Shown here in pieces: positions 15,345 through 25,140 of a DNA stretch of 64,000 bases (its first letter is position 1; each line of letters begins with the position of its first letter). The position numbers and the translations under genes are program-made. The notes below the pieces were generated by a model. It was not told the DNA's origin and searched no databases. It worked only from the letters and a program-made list of their open reading frames with translations. This DNA comes from Halioglobus maricola. Its GTDB lineage: Bacteria; Pseudomonadota; Gammaproteobacteria; Pseudomonadales; Halieaceae. The stretch covers positions 3,672,501-3,736,500 of the forward strand of contig NZ_CP036422.1 of assembly GCF_009388985.1 (NCBI RefSeq). The letters run 5' to 3'.

Positions 15345-16453
15345 ACAGACGTCTTGCGGTCTTGTTGAGTTGTATATTCATCGTGGCCTGTAGCGATTCT
15401 GGTTCGCAGATTGAGAAAACAAATGATGCACGACTGGTGCGAGTGAAGGCGAAATTACCGGAGCAGCGCGATATCCAATACGTACTCACCGCGTTGGGAA
15501 ACGTGGAAAGCATCTATGATCCCACAGTCTCGGCTGAAACAGCGGGCCAGGTACAGCGCATCAGTGTCAGGGAAGGTGACGGCGTTACTGTCGGTCAACA
15601 GCTGGTAGCACTGGACAATACCCTGCACTCAATTGAAACCTCAAAAGCCGAGGCGGAATTGCGCCGGGCAGAGGTATTGCTAGACAACCAGGGCAAGGAA
15701 GTAAAACGCCTGGAAAAGCTGAGTGAATCCCAGTCGGTATCCCGCGACAATCTTGAAGATGAGCAGGCACAACAGGAAATATTGCGCGCGCAACGGGATG
15801 TCGCACGTAAGCAGTGGGAGCAAGCGCTATACCTACAATCCAAAACCGAAGTGATATCGCCAATTGCAGGCCTGGTGGCTCGTCGGCATGTATCTCCGGG
15901 AGACTTTGTCACCAGCGGGCAGCCCTTGTTTGACCTGCTTAGTATTGACCGTCTGCGAGCGCGGATTGCATTTCCTGAGCACGACGCATCACAGATAGCA
16001 CTGGGAAAAGAGGTACAACTGACCACGCCTGCCGCCCCTGATGTCATTGCTATCGGCGAAGTAACTGCCATTAATCCACAGATAAAAATGCACAACCGTG
16101 CCGTAGAGATCACCGTTGAGTTCGACAACCCAGGGGGCTGGCTGCCCGGCGCCAGTGTTGATGCAACCCTTGTAGTGGAAGAGCGCCCCAGGGCCCTGAC
16201 AGTGCCCATCACAGCGCTAAGCAACCGCGGTGGAAAGGATGTGGTTTTCAGAGTGTCGAACGGCGTGGCTGCGACGCTACCGGTCGAATTAGGTTGGCGG
16301 GAAGAAGACTGGGTCGAACTTGTCAGCGGAGTGACAGAGCACGACATAATTATTACCGAGGGTGCTGCGCTAATTAGCCAGGGAAGTGCGGTGGAAGTCT
16401 CGCCAGAAGAACAGAGAGCCACAGGCGCTGCGCTCGAGGAGGAAGCGCTTTGA
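15341..16453 (+). CDS. RND efflux periplasmic adaptor (lipoprotein)
   Basis: A 370-aa membrane-fusion protein linking an RND pump to the outer membrane. A lipoprotein signal ends in IFIVACSDS, with the acylated Cys near residue 17. It is followed by the barrel-sandwich half (VSAETAGQVQRISVREGDGV), an alpha-helical hairpin rich in E/Q/R (about 100-165), the return half (VISPIAGLVARRHVSPGDFV) and beta-barrel/membrane-proximal domains. The start overlaps the TetR stop, and the stop overlaps the pump start. Substrate unknown. Confidence 0.92.
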   Translation: MNRRLAVLLSCIFIVACSDSGSQIEKTNDARLVRVKAKLPEQRDIQYVLTALGNVESIYDPTVSAETAGQVQRISVREGDGVTVGQQLVALDNTLHSIETSKAEAELRRAEVLLDNQGKEVKRLEKLSESQSVSRDNLEDEQAQQEILRAQRDVARKQWEQALYLQSKTEVISPIAGLVARRHVSPGDFVTSGQPLFDLLSIDRLRARIAFPEHDASQIALGKEVQLTTPAAPDVIAIGEVTAINPQIKMHNRAVEITVEFDNPGGWLPGASVDATLVVEERPRALTVPITALSNRGGKDVVFRVSNGVAATLPVELGWREEDWVELVSGVTEHDIIITEGAALISQGSAVEVSPEEQRATGAALEEEAL

Positions 16454-19400
16454 ACTTTGTCGCTCTATTCATTCAGCGCCGAGTACTGGCTTATATGCTC
16501 AGTGCAGCGCTGCTGCTATTTGGTTTCATCGGCTTGAGCGGTGTCGGACTGGATCGACTGCCCAATGTAGAGCCACCCATGATTGCCATCACTACAATAA
16601 ATTCCGGCGCCAGCCCAGAAGTTATGGATGCCAGTGTCAGCTCAGTCATTGAGTCCGCAGTAAATTCCATTGCCGGTATTGAAAATATTGAATCGACATC
16701 AAGTCCGGGGGTTTCTCAGGTTTGGGTCCAGTTTATCTTCAGCAAAAATACGGACGTAGCCTTCAATGAGGTACAAGCCAAAATAAACCAGGTAATCAAT
16801 GATTTGCCGCGCGAGGTGGAGACTCCGATAGTGGTAAAAATGGATCTGAATGCCGCTCCGATCGTCTGGCTAGTGCTCAAGGGTGATAGGCCGTTGAGCG
16901 AACTAAACCAATTAGCGAGAACGCGGATAAAGCGCCAGCTGGAAAATATCAACGGCGTCGGCGGAGTTTCCGTGGGCGGCGGGCGTGAACGCAAAATCAG
17001 GGTCGATCTGGATCTACAACGTCTGTCCTCACTGGGCATTTCCGCCCAGCAGGTGATAGCCGCTTTTTCACGGGAACACATTCAACTACCGGGCGGCTAT
17101 CTGGTGGGAGATATGCAGGAAAAGATGCTGCATCTGGATCTTGAGTTTCACAGCACCGCCGAGCTTGCGCAGCTGGTCGTAGTCTGGCGCGAGCAGGTGC
17201 CGGTCACGCTCGGGGATATAGCCGACATAAGTGATGGTCTCGACGACAAGCGTGGCCTGGCACGTTTTAACGGTGACGATGTGCTGGCAATCGCAGTTCG
17301 TAAAGTGAGTAACGCCAACACAGTTAAAATTGTAGACGAGTTGAAGCGGCGCCTGGATGAAGTAATCGTGCCCGCTCTACCGGATGGAGTAGAGTTGTTA
17401 GTGGCCAAAGACGAATCCAGCATTATTTCAGGAACCGCCAATGCCTTGAAAAACCATATAGTGGAAGGAACTTTATTGGCAGCTTTCGTGGTATGGCTGT
17501 TCCTGTTGAATTTGCCCGCCACACTGATTATTACCGCCGCCATTCCCGTATCCCTTGCCGGGGCCGTCGTCGTTATGTTTTTTGGCGGCTACACATTCAA
17601 CATCATGACCCTCAGTGGATTGTTACTGCTGATAGGTGTGGTAGTGGATGATGCCATCGTGGTGCTGGAAAATATTCATCGTCATCTTGAAGCTGGCGAT
17701 ACCGACCGTATTCGCGCGGCGACGAACGGCACGAGAGAAGTTGTCTTTGCAGTCCTGGCTGCTTCACTTACCCTTGTCTGCATTTTCGCCACCGTTATTT
17801 TCATGGAAGGTATGGTAGGCATATTTATGCGTTCCTTTGCGGTGGTGGTCTCAGGGGGTGTAATTACCTCGCTGTTTGTTTCCCTCAGCCTGACCCCGGC
17901 ACTGTGCGCGCGATTTCTGAGTCACAGTGACGTTGAGTCACGCGCTATCGTGAAATGGATAAGCCGCCTGCACCAGCAGATGGATAAGGCCTACAGTCGT
18001 CTACTCGCTTTTTCTCTGAAGCACAGAATTACAGTGTTGGCAGCCACAGCTTTGCTGGTGGCCTCTACCGGTTGGTTTATGGGCCAGCTGGGAAGTGAGT
18101 TTTTCCCGGAGGATGACGAGTCCCGTTTCAGCCTTACGCTCAAGGCACCCTTGGGATCGTCAATTGACTATATTGAGCAAAAGATCGGCGATATGGAGAT
18201 GATTCTCAATGATATACCTGAAGTGACTCGCGTACTCAGCACCGTGGGTTCCGGCCAAGGGTCAGAGGTAAACGAAGCTCAGCTCAATGTGATACTACTG
18301 GGCAAAGAGCAGAGGTCGCGATCCCAATCGGCAATAATGCAGCAGGTACGCACCGCGGCAGGTGACGTGATAGGTGTACAAGCCTATGTCAATGTCTACC
18401 CGATGTTTGGCGCAAATAGTGGCGAGCCGTTTAATGCCTATATCACCGGTCCAGACTTATACCGGGTTGCAGAGCTGGCGGAACAATTCATGCAGCGTTT
18501 GAAGAATGATCCCCGCATGGGTGATGTTCGCATGGAGCTGAAACTGGATCGCCCCCAGCTCTACTTCGACGTTGACCGCAATCGCGCCCAGGCACTGGGG
18601 ATCAGCACCCAGCAAATTGGCGATACTGTGCGGGTGCTGGCGGGCGGTGCTGATATAGCCAAGTACAATGCGCTGCCCGGCGACGGTGAACGTTATGACA
18701 TACGCCTGGCAGCCAAACGGGAAGGCATGCGCGCCCAGCGAGATATTGAGAATGTCTACCTGCAAGGACCAGAAGGTGGGCTCATTCCACTGGACGCTGT
18801 CGTGCAGGTAGAAGAGTCTCTCGGGCCAGCCACGGTGGAAAGGCGTGATCTAAATTTTGGCGCAAACTTCAGTTCAACCCCTGCGGTCGACCTCGGCCAG
18901 GCCGTTGAAATTTTCCAGGGACTGGGTGATGAGTTACTTCCTCCTGGCTATCAGGTGGCGCTGGCCGGGCAAGCGCAGGAGTTAGGTAAATCTGCCAATG
19001 CCATTTTGTTTGTCTTTGCCACGGGGCTGATTCTCGTATACATGGTTCTGGCAAGCCAATTCAACTCTTTCCTACAACCAGTGCTGGTTATGCTGGCACA
19101 ACCGCTGGCCATTGTCGGTGGCATCATAGCCTTATGGCTGGTGGGCCACACCCTCAATATCTACTCCATGATCGGCATGGTGTTGCTGGTGGGATTGGTG
19201 TCGAAAAATTCCATCCTGTTGGTAGATCTGATCAATCGCTACCGGGCCGAAGGAATGGATACCATGACCGCCATCTCGCAGGCTTGCCCGCGCCGCATGC
19301 GACCAGTAATGATGACTTCGCTGACGATTGTGCTGGCCATGTTGCCAGCCGCCATTGGTGTTGGCGAAGGTGCGGGCCAATACGGCCCTCTGGCTGTTGC

Positions 19401-19494
19401 TGTGGTCGGCGGCGTGATCTCCTCCACCCTACTCACCCTGATCGTTGTGCCGGTGGCCTATTCCATGCTGGAACGCTGGCTCGCGGTAAAGTAA
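16450..19494 (+). CDS. RND efflux pump permease (HAE1/AcrB-like)
   Basis: A 1014-aa inner-membrane proton/substrate antiporter with the usual 12 membrane helices and two large periplasmic loops. The proton relay is visible: GVVVDDAIVVLENI in TM4 (Asp-Asp pair) and GLVSKNSILLVDLINRY in TM10 (Lys). It starts at an unusual TTG that overlaps the adaptor's stop (TTGA), so its translation should depend on that of the adaptor. No outer-membrane channel gene lies beside it; a TolC-like partner must be encoded elsewhere. The following TonB receptor may belong to the same functional group, but a 198-base gap separates them. Confidence 0.93.
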   Translation: MNFVALFIQRRVLAYMLSAALLLFGFIGLSGVGLDRLPNVEPPMIAITTINSGASPEVMDASVSSVIESAVNSIAGIENIESTSSPGVSQVWVQFIFSKNTDVAFNEVQAKINQVINDLPREVETPIVVKMDLNAAPIVWLVLKGDRPLSELNQLARTRIKRQLENINGVGGVSVGGGRERKIRVDLDLQRLSSLGISAQQVIAAFSREHIQLPGGYLVGDMQEKMLHLDLEFHSTAELAQLVVVWREQVPVTLGDIADISDGLDDKRGLARFNGDDVLAIAVRKVSNANTVKIVDELKRRLDEVIVPALPDGVELLVAKDESSIISGTANALKNHIVEGTLLAAFVVWLFLLNLPATLIITAAIPVSLAGAVVVMFFGGYTFNIMTLSGLLLLIGVVVDDAIVVLENIHRHLEAGDTDRIRAATNGTREVVFAVLAASLTLVCIFATVIFMEGMVGIFMRSFAVVVSGGVITSLFVSLSLTPALCARFLSHSDVESRAIVKWISRLHQQMDKAYSRLLAFSLKHRITVLAATALLVASTGWFMGQLGSEFFPEDDESRFSLTLKAPLGSSIDYIEQKIGDMEMILNDIPEVTRVLSTVGSGQGSEVNEAQLNVILLGKEQRSRSQSAIMQQVRTAAGDVIGVQAYVNVYPMFGANSGEPFNAYITGPDLYRVAELAEQFMQRLKNDPRMGDVRMELKLDRPQLYFDVDRNRAQALGISTQQIGDTVRVLAGGADIAKYNALPGDGERYDIRLAAKREGMRAQRDIENVYLQGPEGGLIPLDAVVQVEESLGPATVERRDLNFGANFSSTPAVDLGQAVEIFQGLGDELLPPGYQVALAGQAQELGKSANAILFVFATGLILVYMVLASQFNSFLQPVLVMLAQPLAIVGGIIALWLVGHTLNIYSMIGMVLLVGLVSKNSILLVDLINRYRAEGMDTMTAISQACPRRMRPVMMTSLTIVLAMLPAAIGVGEGAGQYGPLAVAVVGGVISSTLLTLIVVPVAYSMLERWLAVK

Positions 19495-19620
19495 GTGAAC
19501 ACCCTCCCCCTACTCACTGATCACTATCGGGACAAAAGATAAGCATATATCTCCGATAGACAGATTTTATTGCCGAGATATCCTCCTTAAGGCGAAGATT
19601 GATCCCAGAAACTACCGAAT

Positions 19621-19632
19621 TCTCAATTGAGA
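19621..19632. promoter_or_regulatory. Perfect 12-bp palindrome upstream of the TonB receptor
   Basis: TCTCAATTGAGA is a perfect palindrome 60 bases before the chosen start of the receptor gene, a suitable operator position. The controlling protein is unknown. Confidence 0.35.
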
Positions 19633-19692
19633 ATGTGTTCATCAGTCGAAAAAGGAAACATAGACTGCGAAACCCACGAGGAGTGGATGGAA

Positions 19693-22002
19693 ATGATAAA
19701 AACTATACATCGCAACAGTAATGGTGCGTCCCAACCGCCAAAACCCAAAGCCCGCCGCGGCCACAAGCCCGGATTCACGCTGGGACTAATGGCTATTGGC
19801 CTGCTCAATGCAGGCGGTGTCGCCACTGTTTCCGCACAGAGTTCTGGTGCAACGCTCGAGGAAGTCATGGTGACGGCACAGCGACGGGAACAGTCCGTGC
19901 TTGATGTTCCAATCGCGATATCTGCTTTCAGCGGAAATTTCCTCAACGAGACGGGTATCAAAGACAGCATGGAACTGGAGATGGTAACGCCAGGACTAAC
20001 CTACGGACGACAACTGAACGGTGCAGTCCCATTTATTCGCGGGGTCGGCACTCAAACTACCGCTGCTGGTCAGGATTCAAGCGTTGCCTCGTATATCGAT
20101 GACGTGTATGTCTCCTCCAGCGTCGGCTCTGTGATGCGACTAGCCAATATAGAGCGGGTCGAAGTCCTGAAGGGCCCACAGGGCACCCTGTTTGGACGCA
20201 ACGCCACAGGTGGCCTGATGCACCTGATCACCAAGACGCCAGATCACGAAACCCAGGGAACCGCGGAACTGTCTTACGGCAACTTTGACACGCTTGAGGC
20301 CAGGTTCTACGGAACAACAGGACTTTCAGACAATATCGCCGTCGACCTGTCGGTGCTCTACCACGATCAGGACGAAGGTTGGGGCGAAAACATTCCCACC
20401 GGGAACGACGTCAATCAAGGCAAAGAAACCAACATCAGGAACAAGTGGTTGATCACCCCTGGAGACAACACTGACATCGTTGTCTCCCTGAGCTACGCCG
20501 ACATAGAGAGTTCATTCGGCACCAGTATGCGACTGGATGAAGGTGCGCTCGGCGTTGATGGTCAACTGGTCTTCGGGGGCCTGCTTGCGCAGGGCGTCGA
20601 CCCAGCCACCGCGGCTGGTATAGCAGCCTCACAGGCCACAACCGCACCGGATGACTACTGGGACCTGACCGCCGATATCGATCCGGAGGCAAATATCGAG
20701 CAGACTGGAATCTCTATAAATATCAGACATCAATTCGATGACATTGAATTGGTCAGTATCACCGCTTACAACGACATTACAGCCGATCAGTCCTTCGCCC
20801 AGGACGGTACGCCGTTCCCCAATCTGCTACCCGTTCTGCTGGATCAGTTCACAGAAACCTGGACGCAGGAGTTCCGTATTTCCTCCGCGACAGACAATAT
20901 GGACTGGATTGCTGGCGTCTACATACTTGATGAAGAAGCAGGCTATGATCCGACGATCGTGGGGGGAGAGTTTATTGCTTTAGGATCTGGCGGCTTACTC
21001 ACCTCAACACAGGACAACAACCAACAAGACACGTTCTCCTGGGCCGTGTTTGCACAGGCTGACTACAGCTTTACAGAAAGGACCACATTGACCCTTGGCC
21101 TGCGTTACACCGAGGACGAGCGTGAAATTTCAGGTACTTCTTCAGGGTTCCAGGGGGATACTCCCCTGCTCGTAGCTCAACTCGATGACGAAGAGACCTG
21201 GGATGAGATCACCTGGCGTATCGCGCTGTCATACGATTTCAGCGATGACACTATGTCTTATATCTCATACAACCGCGGTTTCAAGAGCGGTGTTTTCGAC
21301 ATGAACGTGCTCGACCCGATTGGCGGGTCAGATAATCCTGTGGAGCCGGAAATTCTGGATGCCTACGAAGTCGGCATAAAGTCTGAATTTATGGAGAGCC
21401 GCATGCGACTGAGCGCATCTGCGTTCTACTATGAGTATGATGATCTGCAGGTATTAGTCTCTGTACCAGGCGGCACCCAGTTGTTCAACGCGGCAGAAGC
21501 GACAATGTATGGTGCAGAACTGGAGCTGAATGCTCTGGTAACTGACAACCTGACCATCAATGCGGGCTTGTCCTACCTGGACACCGAGTACGACAAGTTT
21601 CCAGAAGGGCCTACCTTAACACCGACTGGTTTCGGCGGTAATATTCAGTCAACGGCAGACCTGCAAGGTAACGAGCTTCCACGCTCACCCGAGTATACTT
21701 TCAATCTGAGTGCCATCTACGATGTGACAACCAGCATCGGGCGCATCAATGCCAGCGCACATTACTATCATAGCGATAGCTTCTACTGGGAGTCCGAAAA
21801 CAGAACTGAACAGGACTCCTATGATCTACTTAACGCGCAGCTCACCTGGTATAGCAACGACGAAACTTACTACGTGGGTGCCTATGGCAACAACCTGGCT
21901 GATGAGGAATACGGTACCTTTGGTATTTCAAGTGAGTTAGGCGATTTTCTTAGCCCAGGATCGCCGCGTACCTATGGTGTGCGTTTAGGTATTAATTTTT
22001 AA
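19693..22002 (+). CDS. TonB-dependent outer-membrane receptor
   Basis: About 769 aa. A long signal peptide (FTLGLMAIGLLNAGGVATVS, then AQ) is followed by a TonB box (LEEVMVTAQRRE), the plug domain (VPIAISAFSG, then NIERVEVLKGPQGTLFGRNA) and a 22-strand-type beta-barrel that ends in an aromatic residue (GVRLGINF). The plug sequence is of the group common in marine catabolic clusters, not a recognisable siderophore receptor. I chose the ATG at 19693, 9 bases after GAGGAG; ATG codons at 19687 and 19627 are alternatives. Energy would come from a TonB/ExbBD system. The substrate is unknown; its closeness to the catabolic cluster hints at the same compound. Confidence 0.92.
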   Translation: MIKTIHRNSNGASQPPKPKARRGHKPGFTLGLMAIGLLNAGGVATVSAQSSGATLEEVMVTAQRREQSVLDVPIAISAFSGNFLNETGIKDSMELEMVTPGLTYGRQLNGAVPFIRGVGTQTTAAGQDSSVASYIDDVYVSSSVGSVMRLANIERVEVLKGPQGTLFGRNATGGLMHLITKTPDHETQGTAELSYGNFDTLEARFYGTTGLSDNIAVDLSVLYHDQDEGWGENIPTGNDVNQGKETNIRNKWLITPGDNTDIVVSLSYADIESSFGTSMRLDEGALGVDGQLVFGGLLAQGVDPATAAGIAASQATTAPDDYWDLTADIDPEANIEQTGISINIRHQFDDIELVSITAYNDITADQSFAQDGTPFPNLLPVLLDQFTETWTQEFRISSATDNMDWIAGVYILDEEAGYDPTIVGGEFIALGSGGLLTSTQDNNQQDTFSWAVFAQADYSFTERTTLTLGLRYTEDEREISGTSSGFQGDTPLLVAQLDDEETWDEITWRIALSYDFSDDTMSYISYNRGFKSGVFDMNVLDPIGGSDNPVEPEILDAYEVGIKSEFMESRMRLSASAFYYEYDDLQVLVSVPGGTQLFNAAEATMYGAELELNALVTDNLTINAGLSYLDTEYDKFPEGPTLTPTGFGGNIQSTADLQGNELPRSPEYTFNLSAIYDVTTSIGRINASAHYYHSDSFYWESENRTEQDSYDLLNAQLTWYSNDETYYVGAYGNNLADEEYGTFGISSELGDFLSPGSPRTYGVRLGINF

Positions 22003-22031
22003 GGACGAGGATTCGCCGCTCAATTCGGCGC

Positions 22032-22076
22032 TCGCCACTCACCCGGCTATCAGAATGTAGGCCGGGTGAGTGGCGA
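22032..22076 (+). terminator. Strong hairpin after the TonB receptor
   Basis: A perfect 16-bp stem (TCGCCACTCACCCGGC with its complement) around a 13-base loop, starting 30 bases after the stop. No clean T-run follows, so termination would rely on the stem or on other factors. Confidence 0.6.
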
Positions 22077-22098
22077 TTACTGTTTCGGGTGATAGCTA

Positions 22099-22590
22099 AT
22101 CCGGCCGAACTTCCAGACAGGCGTAGACCTTATTAGAGGTTACATACAAGCGACAAGCGATGATACTGAGCTGCGCAAGCATGTGCTCGAATTCTTCGGG
22201 TTTAATGGGAAGCCAATGGAACTTGTCAGTTCCTCTCCGTGCCTGATCATCACGCTGGTAAATAAGGAAAGACAGGCACCCGATCATCTGAACAATATGC
22301 ACGCCCTGCTCAGCGCAGGGGCTGCGATGCAAAATATGAGGCTCACTGCCCGGGAACTGGGCATTGTAGTCCATGAGCAATCGCAGCTGTACGATGTACC
22401 GGCATCGCGGCAGGAATTGAAGAGAGTCCTGGGTTTGCCTGAAAACATCAAGGTAGTTGGGGCTATGCGAGTAGGATACAGGCCCGCCCGTAAGTCTGGT
22501 TCCAAGGTATTGTCTTTCGTGAAATCCAGCGTCCGGCGTCCTTTATCAAAGATCGCCCACCGCAATGGCTATGGCAACTATTGGGATTGA
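22099..22590 (+). pseudogene. Nitroreductase-family fragment (5' truncated)
   Basis: The open frame reads the C-terminal half of a nitroreductase: GAAMQNMRLTARELGIVVH, then LKRVLGLPENIKVVGAMRVG. The N-terminal FMN-binding part (R-R-S-x-R-x-F and following) is missing, and a stop lies at 22093 just upstream. No good start precedes the conserved part; a GTG at 22183 would give 135 residues without an FMN site. I read it as a decayed remnant rather than a gene. An intact nitroreductase is encoded at 36597-37202. Confidence 0.55.
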
Positions 22591-22610
22591 GGGCTAGCAG
22601 TAATGGCCTG

Positions 22611-22985
22611 CTAACTCTCGCTTAAAATGGGCTTTTCTTCGGCGAACCAGATTATCGAGCGCTGCAAATCTACGAACTGTGCTTCATCTTCAAGTATCGC
22701 CCTGGCGACCTCTTCCGGTGTGTCACCGCCGCCGGCAAGCATTTCATCAAAGCTGTTCCAGCAGGCTTCGGCGACACCATCGAAGTCGCCCATAACGCAA
22801 CCGCGACTTTGCCGGCTCGATTCTGCGACCACATGATCGACCCTGTGGTTCTGCACATACCGTTTCATCTTCATACTGGCGGCATGTTCCAGAGCGAGCG
22901 GAGCGTGCTTGTTCTGCCAATACTCCACAAATTCTTCTCTGCTAAGGTGTGGAGCCCGGTACAGCATAAACAAACATTTGATCAT
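22611..22985 (-). CDS. EthD-domain protein
   Basis: A 124-aa protein with the EthD ferredoxin-like fold signature: MIKCLFMLYRAPHLSREEFV then EYWQNKHAPLALEHA (the Tyr-Trp-x-x-x-His motif), followed by a C-terminal strand (RSIIWFAEEKPIL). EthD-type proteins are small dimeric alpha/beta-barrel proteins seen beside P450s (as in ETBE degradation) and in polyketide or aromatic catabolic clusters; their exact chemistry is often unknown. It is the last gene of a minus-strand operon with SDR, ferredoxin, three SnoaL-like proteins and P450. Confidence 0.85.
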   Translation of the reverse strand: MIKCLFMLYRAPHLSREEFVEYWQNKHAPLALEHAASMKMKRYVQNHRVDHVVAESSRQSRGCVMGDFDGVAEACWNSFDEMLAGGGDTPEEVARAILEDEAQFVDLQRSIIWFAEEKPILSES

Positions 22986-23022
22986 AGGAATTCTTTTCGC
23001 GCACTACACAGGAGTCAGACCC

Positions 23023-23787
23023 TCAACCTATAAAGTATCCCCCATCGATACTCATGGTCTGGCCCAACATGAACGAGGATTCATCAGAAGCCAGATAAAC
23101 AGCGGCGCCCACAAAATCGGCGGGAGTGCCAAGCCGCGCAGCTGGAGTGGCCGCTGTGATTGCATCATCGGGACTAACGCCATACATCCCCTGGAACTGC
23201 TCTCGCACGTGATTCCACATCGGTGTCTCGGTGGTGCCGGGTGCTATCGCATTTACTCGAATATTTTGTTGCGCATATTCCTGGGTTGCGCACTGAGTCA
23301 GACTAATGGCTGCAGCCTTGCTAAGGGAATAGACCGCAGCTCCCGGCGACGCCTTGCGACCAGCGCCCGAGACGATATTAATAATCGAACCGCCATTATT
23401 GGCCACCAGCATGGACTTGATCACAGCCTGGGTCATGAAGAGCAGGCCGCGAGTGTTAATACCCACAATACGATCAAATTCCTCTGCTGTTATCTCAATT
23501 ATCGGCTGCATTCCAAATACCCCGGCACTGTTTACCAGGATGTCGATTTGACCAAACTGCTGTTCAACAAACGCTACTGCTGCATCGATAGAGGCCTGAT
23601 CGGTCACATCCAGGGCACAGCCACACGCGTTATTGCCAACCTTTGCCGCCACCTGGTCGCAGGCTTCCAACGACAGATCGGCCACGCACACCCGGGCGCC
23701 TTCATTCGCCATGGCTTCTGCTATGGCAGCGCCGATCCCGCTAGCACCGCCGGTGACTATGGCTACTTTGTTTTCCAGTCGTTTCAT
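23023..23787 (-). CDS. Short-chain dehydrogenase/reductase (SDR, classical)
   Basis: A 254-aa NAD(P)-dependent oxidoreductase. The cofactor loop is TGGASGIG at residues 12-19 and Asp38 (VCVADLS) suggests NAD. The active site shows NSAG, then Ser in NIVSGAG and YSLSK (Tyr-x-x-x-Lys). The C-terminus is GQTMSIDGGYFIG, as in classical SDRs. It probably oxidises an alcohol made by the P450 or a hydratase. It starts one base before the end of the ferredoxin gene's region, so it is tightly coupled to it. Confidence 0.92.
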   Translation of the reverse strand: MKRLENKVAIVTGGASGIGAAIAEAMANEGARVCVADLSLEACDQVAAKVGNNACGCALDVTDQASIDAAVAFVEQQFGQIDILVNSAGVFGMQPIIEITAEEFDRIVGINTRGLLFMTQAVIKSMLVANNGGSIINIVSGAGRKASPGAAVYSLSKAAAISLTQCATQEYAQQNIRVNAIAPGTTETPMWNHVREQFQGMYGVSPDDAITAATPAARLGTPADFVGAAVYLASDESSFMLGQTMSIDGGYFIG

Positions 23788-23788
23788 A

Positions 23789-24100
23789 TTAACCCTGGCT
23801 GGCTGGCAGTTTTATGCGCAACCCATCCATTTCATCGGTTACGTCCAATTGACAACTGAGTCTACTCTCGGGCTTCAGGTCTTCGACCAGGCCCAACATT
23901 TGCGACTCGATAGGGTCCGGGTCGGGAAATACACCGCCCTCAACATAGCAGTGACAAGTGGCACAACTACAGGCACCGCCGCAGTCAGCAAGAATCGCCT
24001 CCACATTGGCCTCAACTGCACAGAGCATGACACTATGCCCCACTGGCGCCTCTACAATTTGTTCACTTCCATCGATGTTTTCAAATACCAATTTTGGCAT
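23789..24100 (-). CDS. 2Fe-2S ferredoxin, adrenodoxin/putidaredoxin type
   Basis: A 103-aa electron carrier. The cluster ligands are in DCGGACSCATCHCYV (C-x5-C-x2-C) and a fourth Cys in SRLSCQLDVTDEMDGL, which is the pattern of ferredoxins that feed bacterial class I P450s. The putidaredoxin-like ending suits the P450 gene in the same operon. I use the ATG at 24100, 7 bases after AGAGGAA; a GTG lies one codon earlier. No ferredoxin reductase is encoded in the window, so it must be borrowed from elsewhere. Confidence 0.93.
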   Translation of the reverse strand: MPKLVFENIDGSEQIVEAPVGHSVMLCAVEANVEAILADCGGACSCATCHCYVEGGVFPDPDPIESQMLGLVEDLKPESRLSCQLDVTDEMDGLRIKLPASQG

Positions 24101-24113
24101 CACTTACTTCCTC

Positions 24114-24512
24114 TTACTGTCCTAATTGTTCCATCAGCGCCATGGCGGGCAGCGGATCAAAATACTCTGAATAGCCAACCAGGTTACCTTCAGAGAACTC
24201 CGCTCCTAATACGTAGATATTGCTATAGCTCGCGCCCGTAGAGGTAATCGCTTTGGAGCTGGCAGTAGCAAACACATGCCCCTCCTCCTTACATTCCTTA
24301 ATGTCGAGATTACCCCACTCCCAGGAATCGAACATACCCAGGAAGCCCTGTAGCACCTCCATGCATGAATCCAGTCCGCGCACTTCGCGAGGAAGCGGCG
24401 AAGGTGCGTATGGAAATTGCATCACCACGTCACTTGAGAGCAGAGAGGGGTATTCATCAAATTTTTTCTCTGCCAACAGTTTTAACCAAGTCTGCATAAG
24501 CTGTTGAGACAT
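24114..24512 (-). CDS. SnoaL/NTF2-like protein (132 aa)
   Basis: A small cone-shaped NTF2-fold protein: WLKLLAEKKFDEYPSLLSSD, a hydrophobic core strand (VVMQFPYAPSPLP), and the final strand ending SEYFDPLPAMALM. Such proteins act as isomerases, cyclases, epoxide hydrolases or dehydratases, and the sequence alone does not tell which. The ribosome site GAGGAG precedes the ATG by 7 bases. It is one of three consecutive members of this family between the P450 and the ferredoxin. Confidence 0.82.
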   Translation of the reverse strand: MSQQLMQTWLKLLAEKKFDEYPSLLSSDVVMQFPYAPSPLPREVRGLDSCMEVLQGFLGMFDSWEWGNLDIKECKEEGHVFATASSKAITSTGASYSNIYVLGAEFSEGNLVGYSEYFDPLPAMALMEQLGQ

Positions 24513-24529
24513 GATCAGGCTCCTCGAAA

Positions 24530-25129
24530 TCAGTCGTGTTTCTCGAATTCTACTGGAGTCTCTCCATAACCTTCACCCTTTTCGGCTGCATCCCAGGGCA
24601 GCGGCCGTGGCTTGTACTCGAAGTCCAGCTTCCAACTGGCTGGGTCCAGTTCTACCGGGTCACCGGCAAACGAAAGGTGTGTATGCATAATACGCCACTC
24701 ACCATCCTGTTTTTCAACGACATCGGTCTGGCGCATCACCCAGAGGAACTTCTCACCACCGTGGTCACCCTGGTAAACCTGGTTCATATAGACAAAACCA
24801 GTATTTTCTCTGGCATAGATTCGCATGTTGCGAAGCCAAAGGTCACCGACGAACTGTGAGCCTATCCACTCCCACCAGTTGAGCACATCCTTGCCGAAAT
24901 ACTGCCCCGGAGACAGGATATCGACAAAACTTACATCGATATTTTTGCTGTAGTGGCGACGTACGATCTCACCCGGGTTGTTCAGGAATTCCTTGTTGAA
25001 CATCGCCTCAACGTTTTTCTCCAGCTCGTAGATTTCCTGCACGAGTTTTGGGTCTGAACCGAAAACCGCTTGGGGCTCGTCGCTCCATTCGCGGTCTGAA
25101 AAATCACCTGTTGCATTAGCGTCTGTCAT
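24530..25129 (-). CDS. SnoaL/NTF2-like protein (199 aa, extended)
   Basis: An NTF2-fold protein with extra N- and C-terminal parts. The helical start (LVQEIYELEKNVEAMFNKEF) is followed by the sheet with Trp-rich WWEWIGSQFVGDLWLRNMRI and WRIMHTHLSFAG, typical of SnoaL-like domains, then a Pro-rich tail. I place the start at 25129, 6 bases after GAGG; the longer frame (25144) starts within the stop region of the next gene. The role is probably hydration, isomerisation or ring closure/opening in the pathway; unknown. Confidence 0.8.
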   Translation of the reverse strand: MTDANATGDFSDREWSDEPQAVFGSDPKLVQEIYELEKNVEAMFNKEFLNNPGEIVRRHYSKNIDVSFVDILSPGQYFGKDVLNWWEWIGSQFVGDLWLRNMRIYARENTGFVYMNQVYQGDHGGEKFLWVMRQTDVVEKQDGEWRIMHTHLSFAGDPVELDPASWKLDFEYKPRPLPWDAAEKGEGYGETPVEFEKHD

Positions 25130-25140
25130 TTTTAGCCTCT

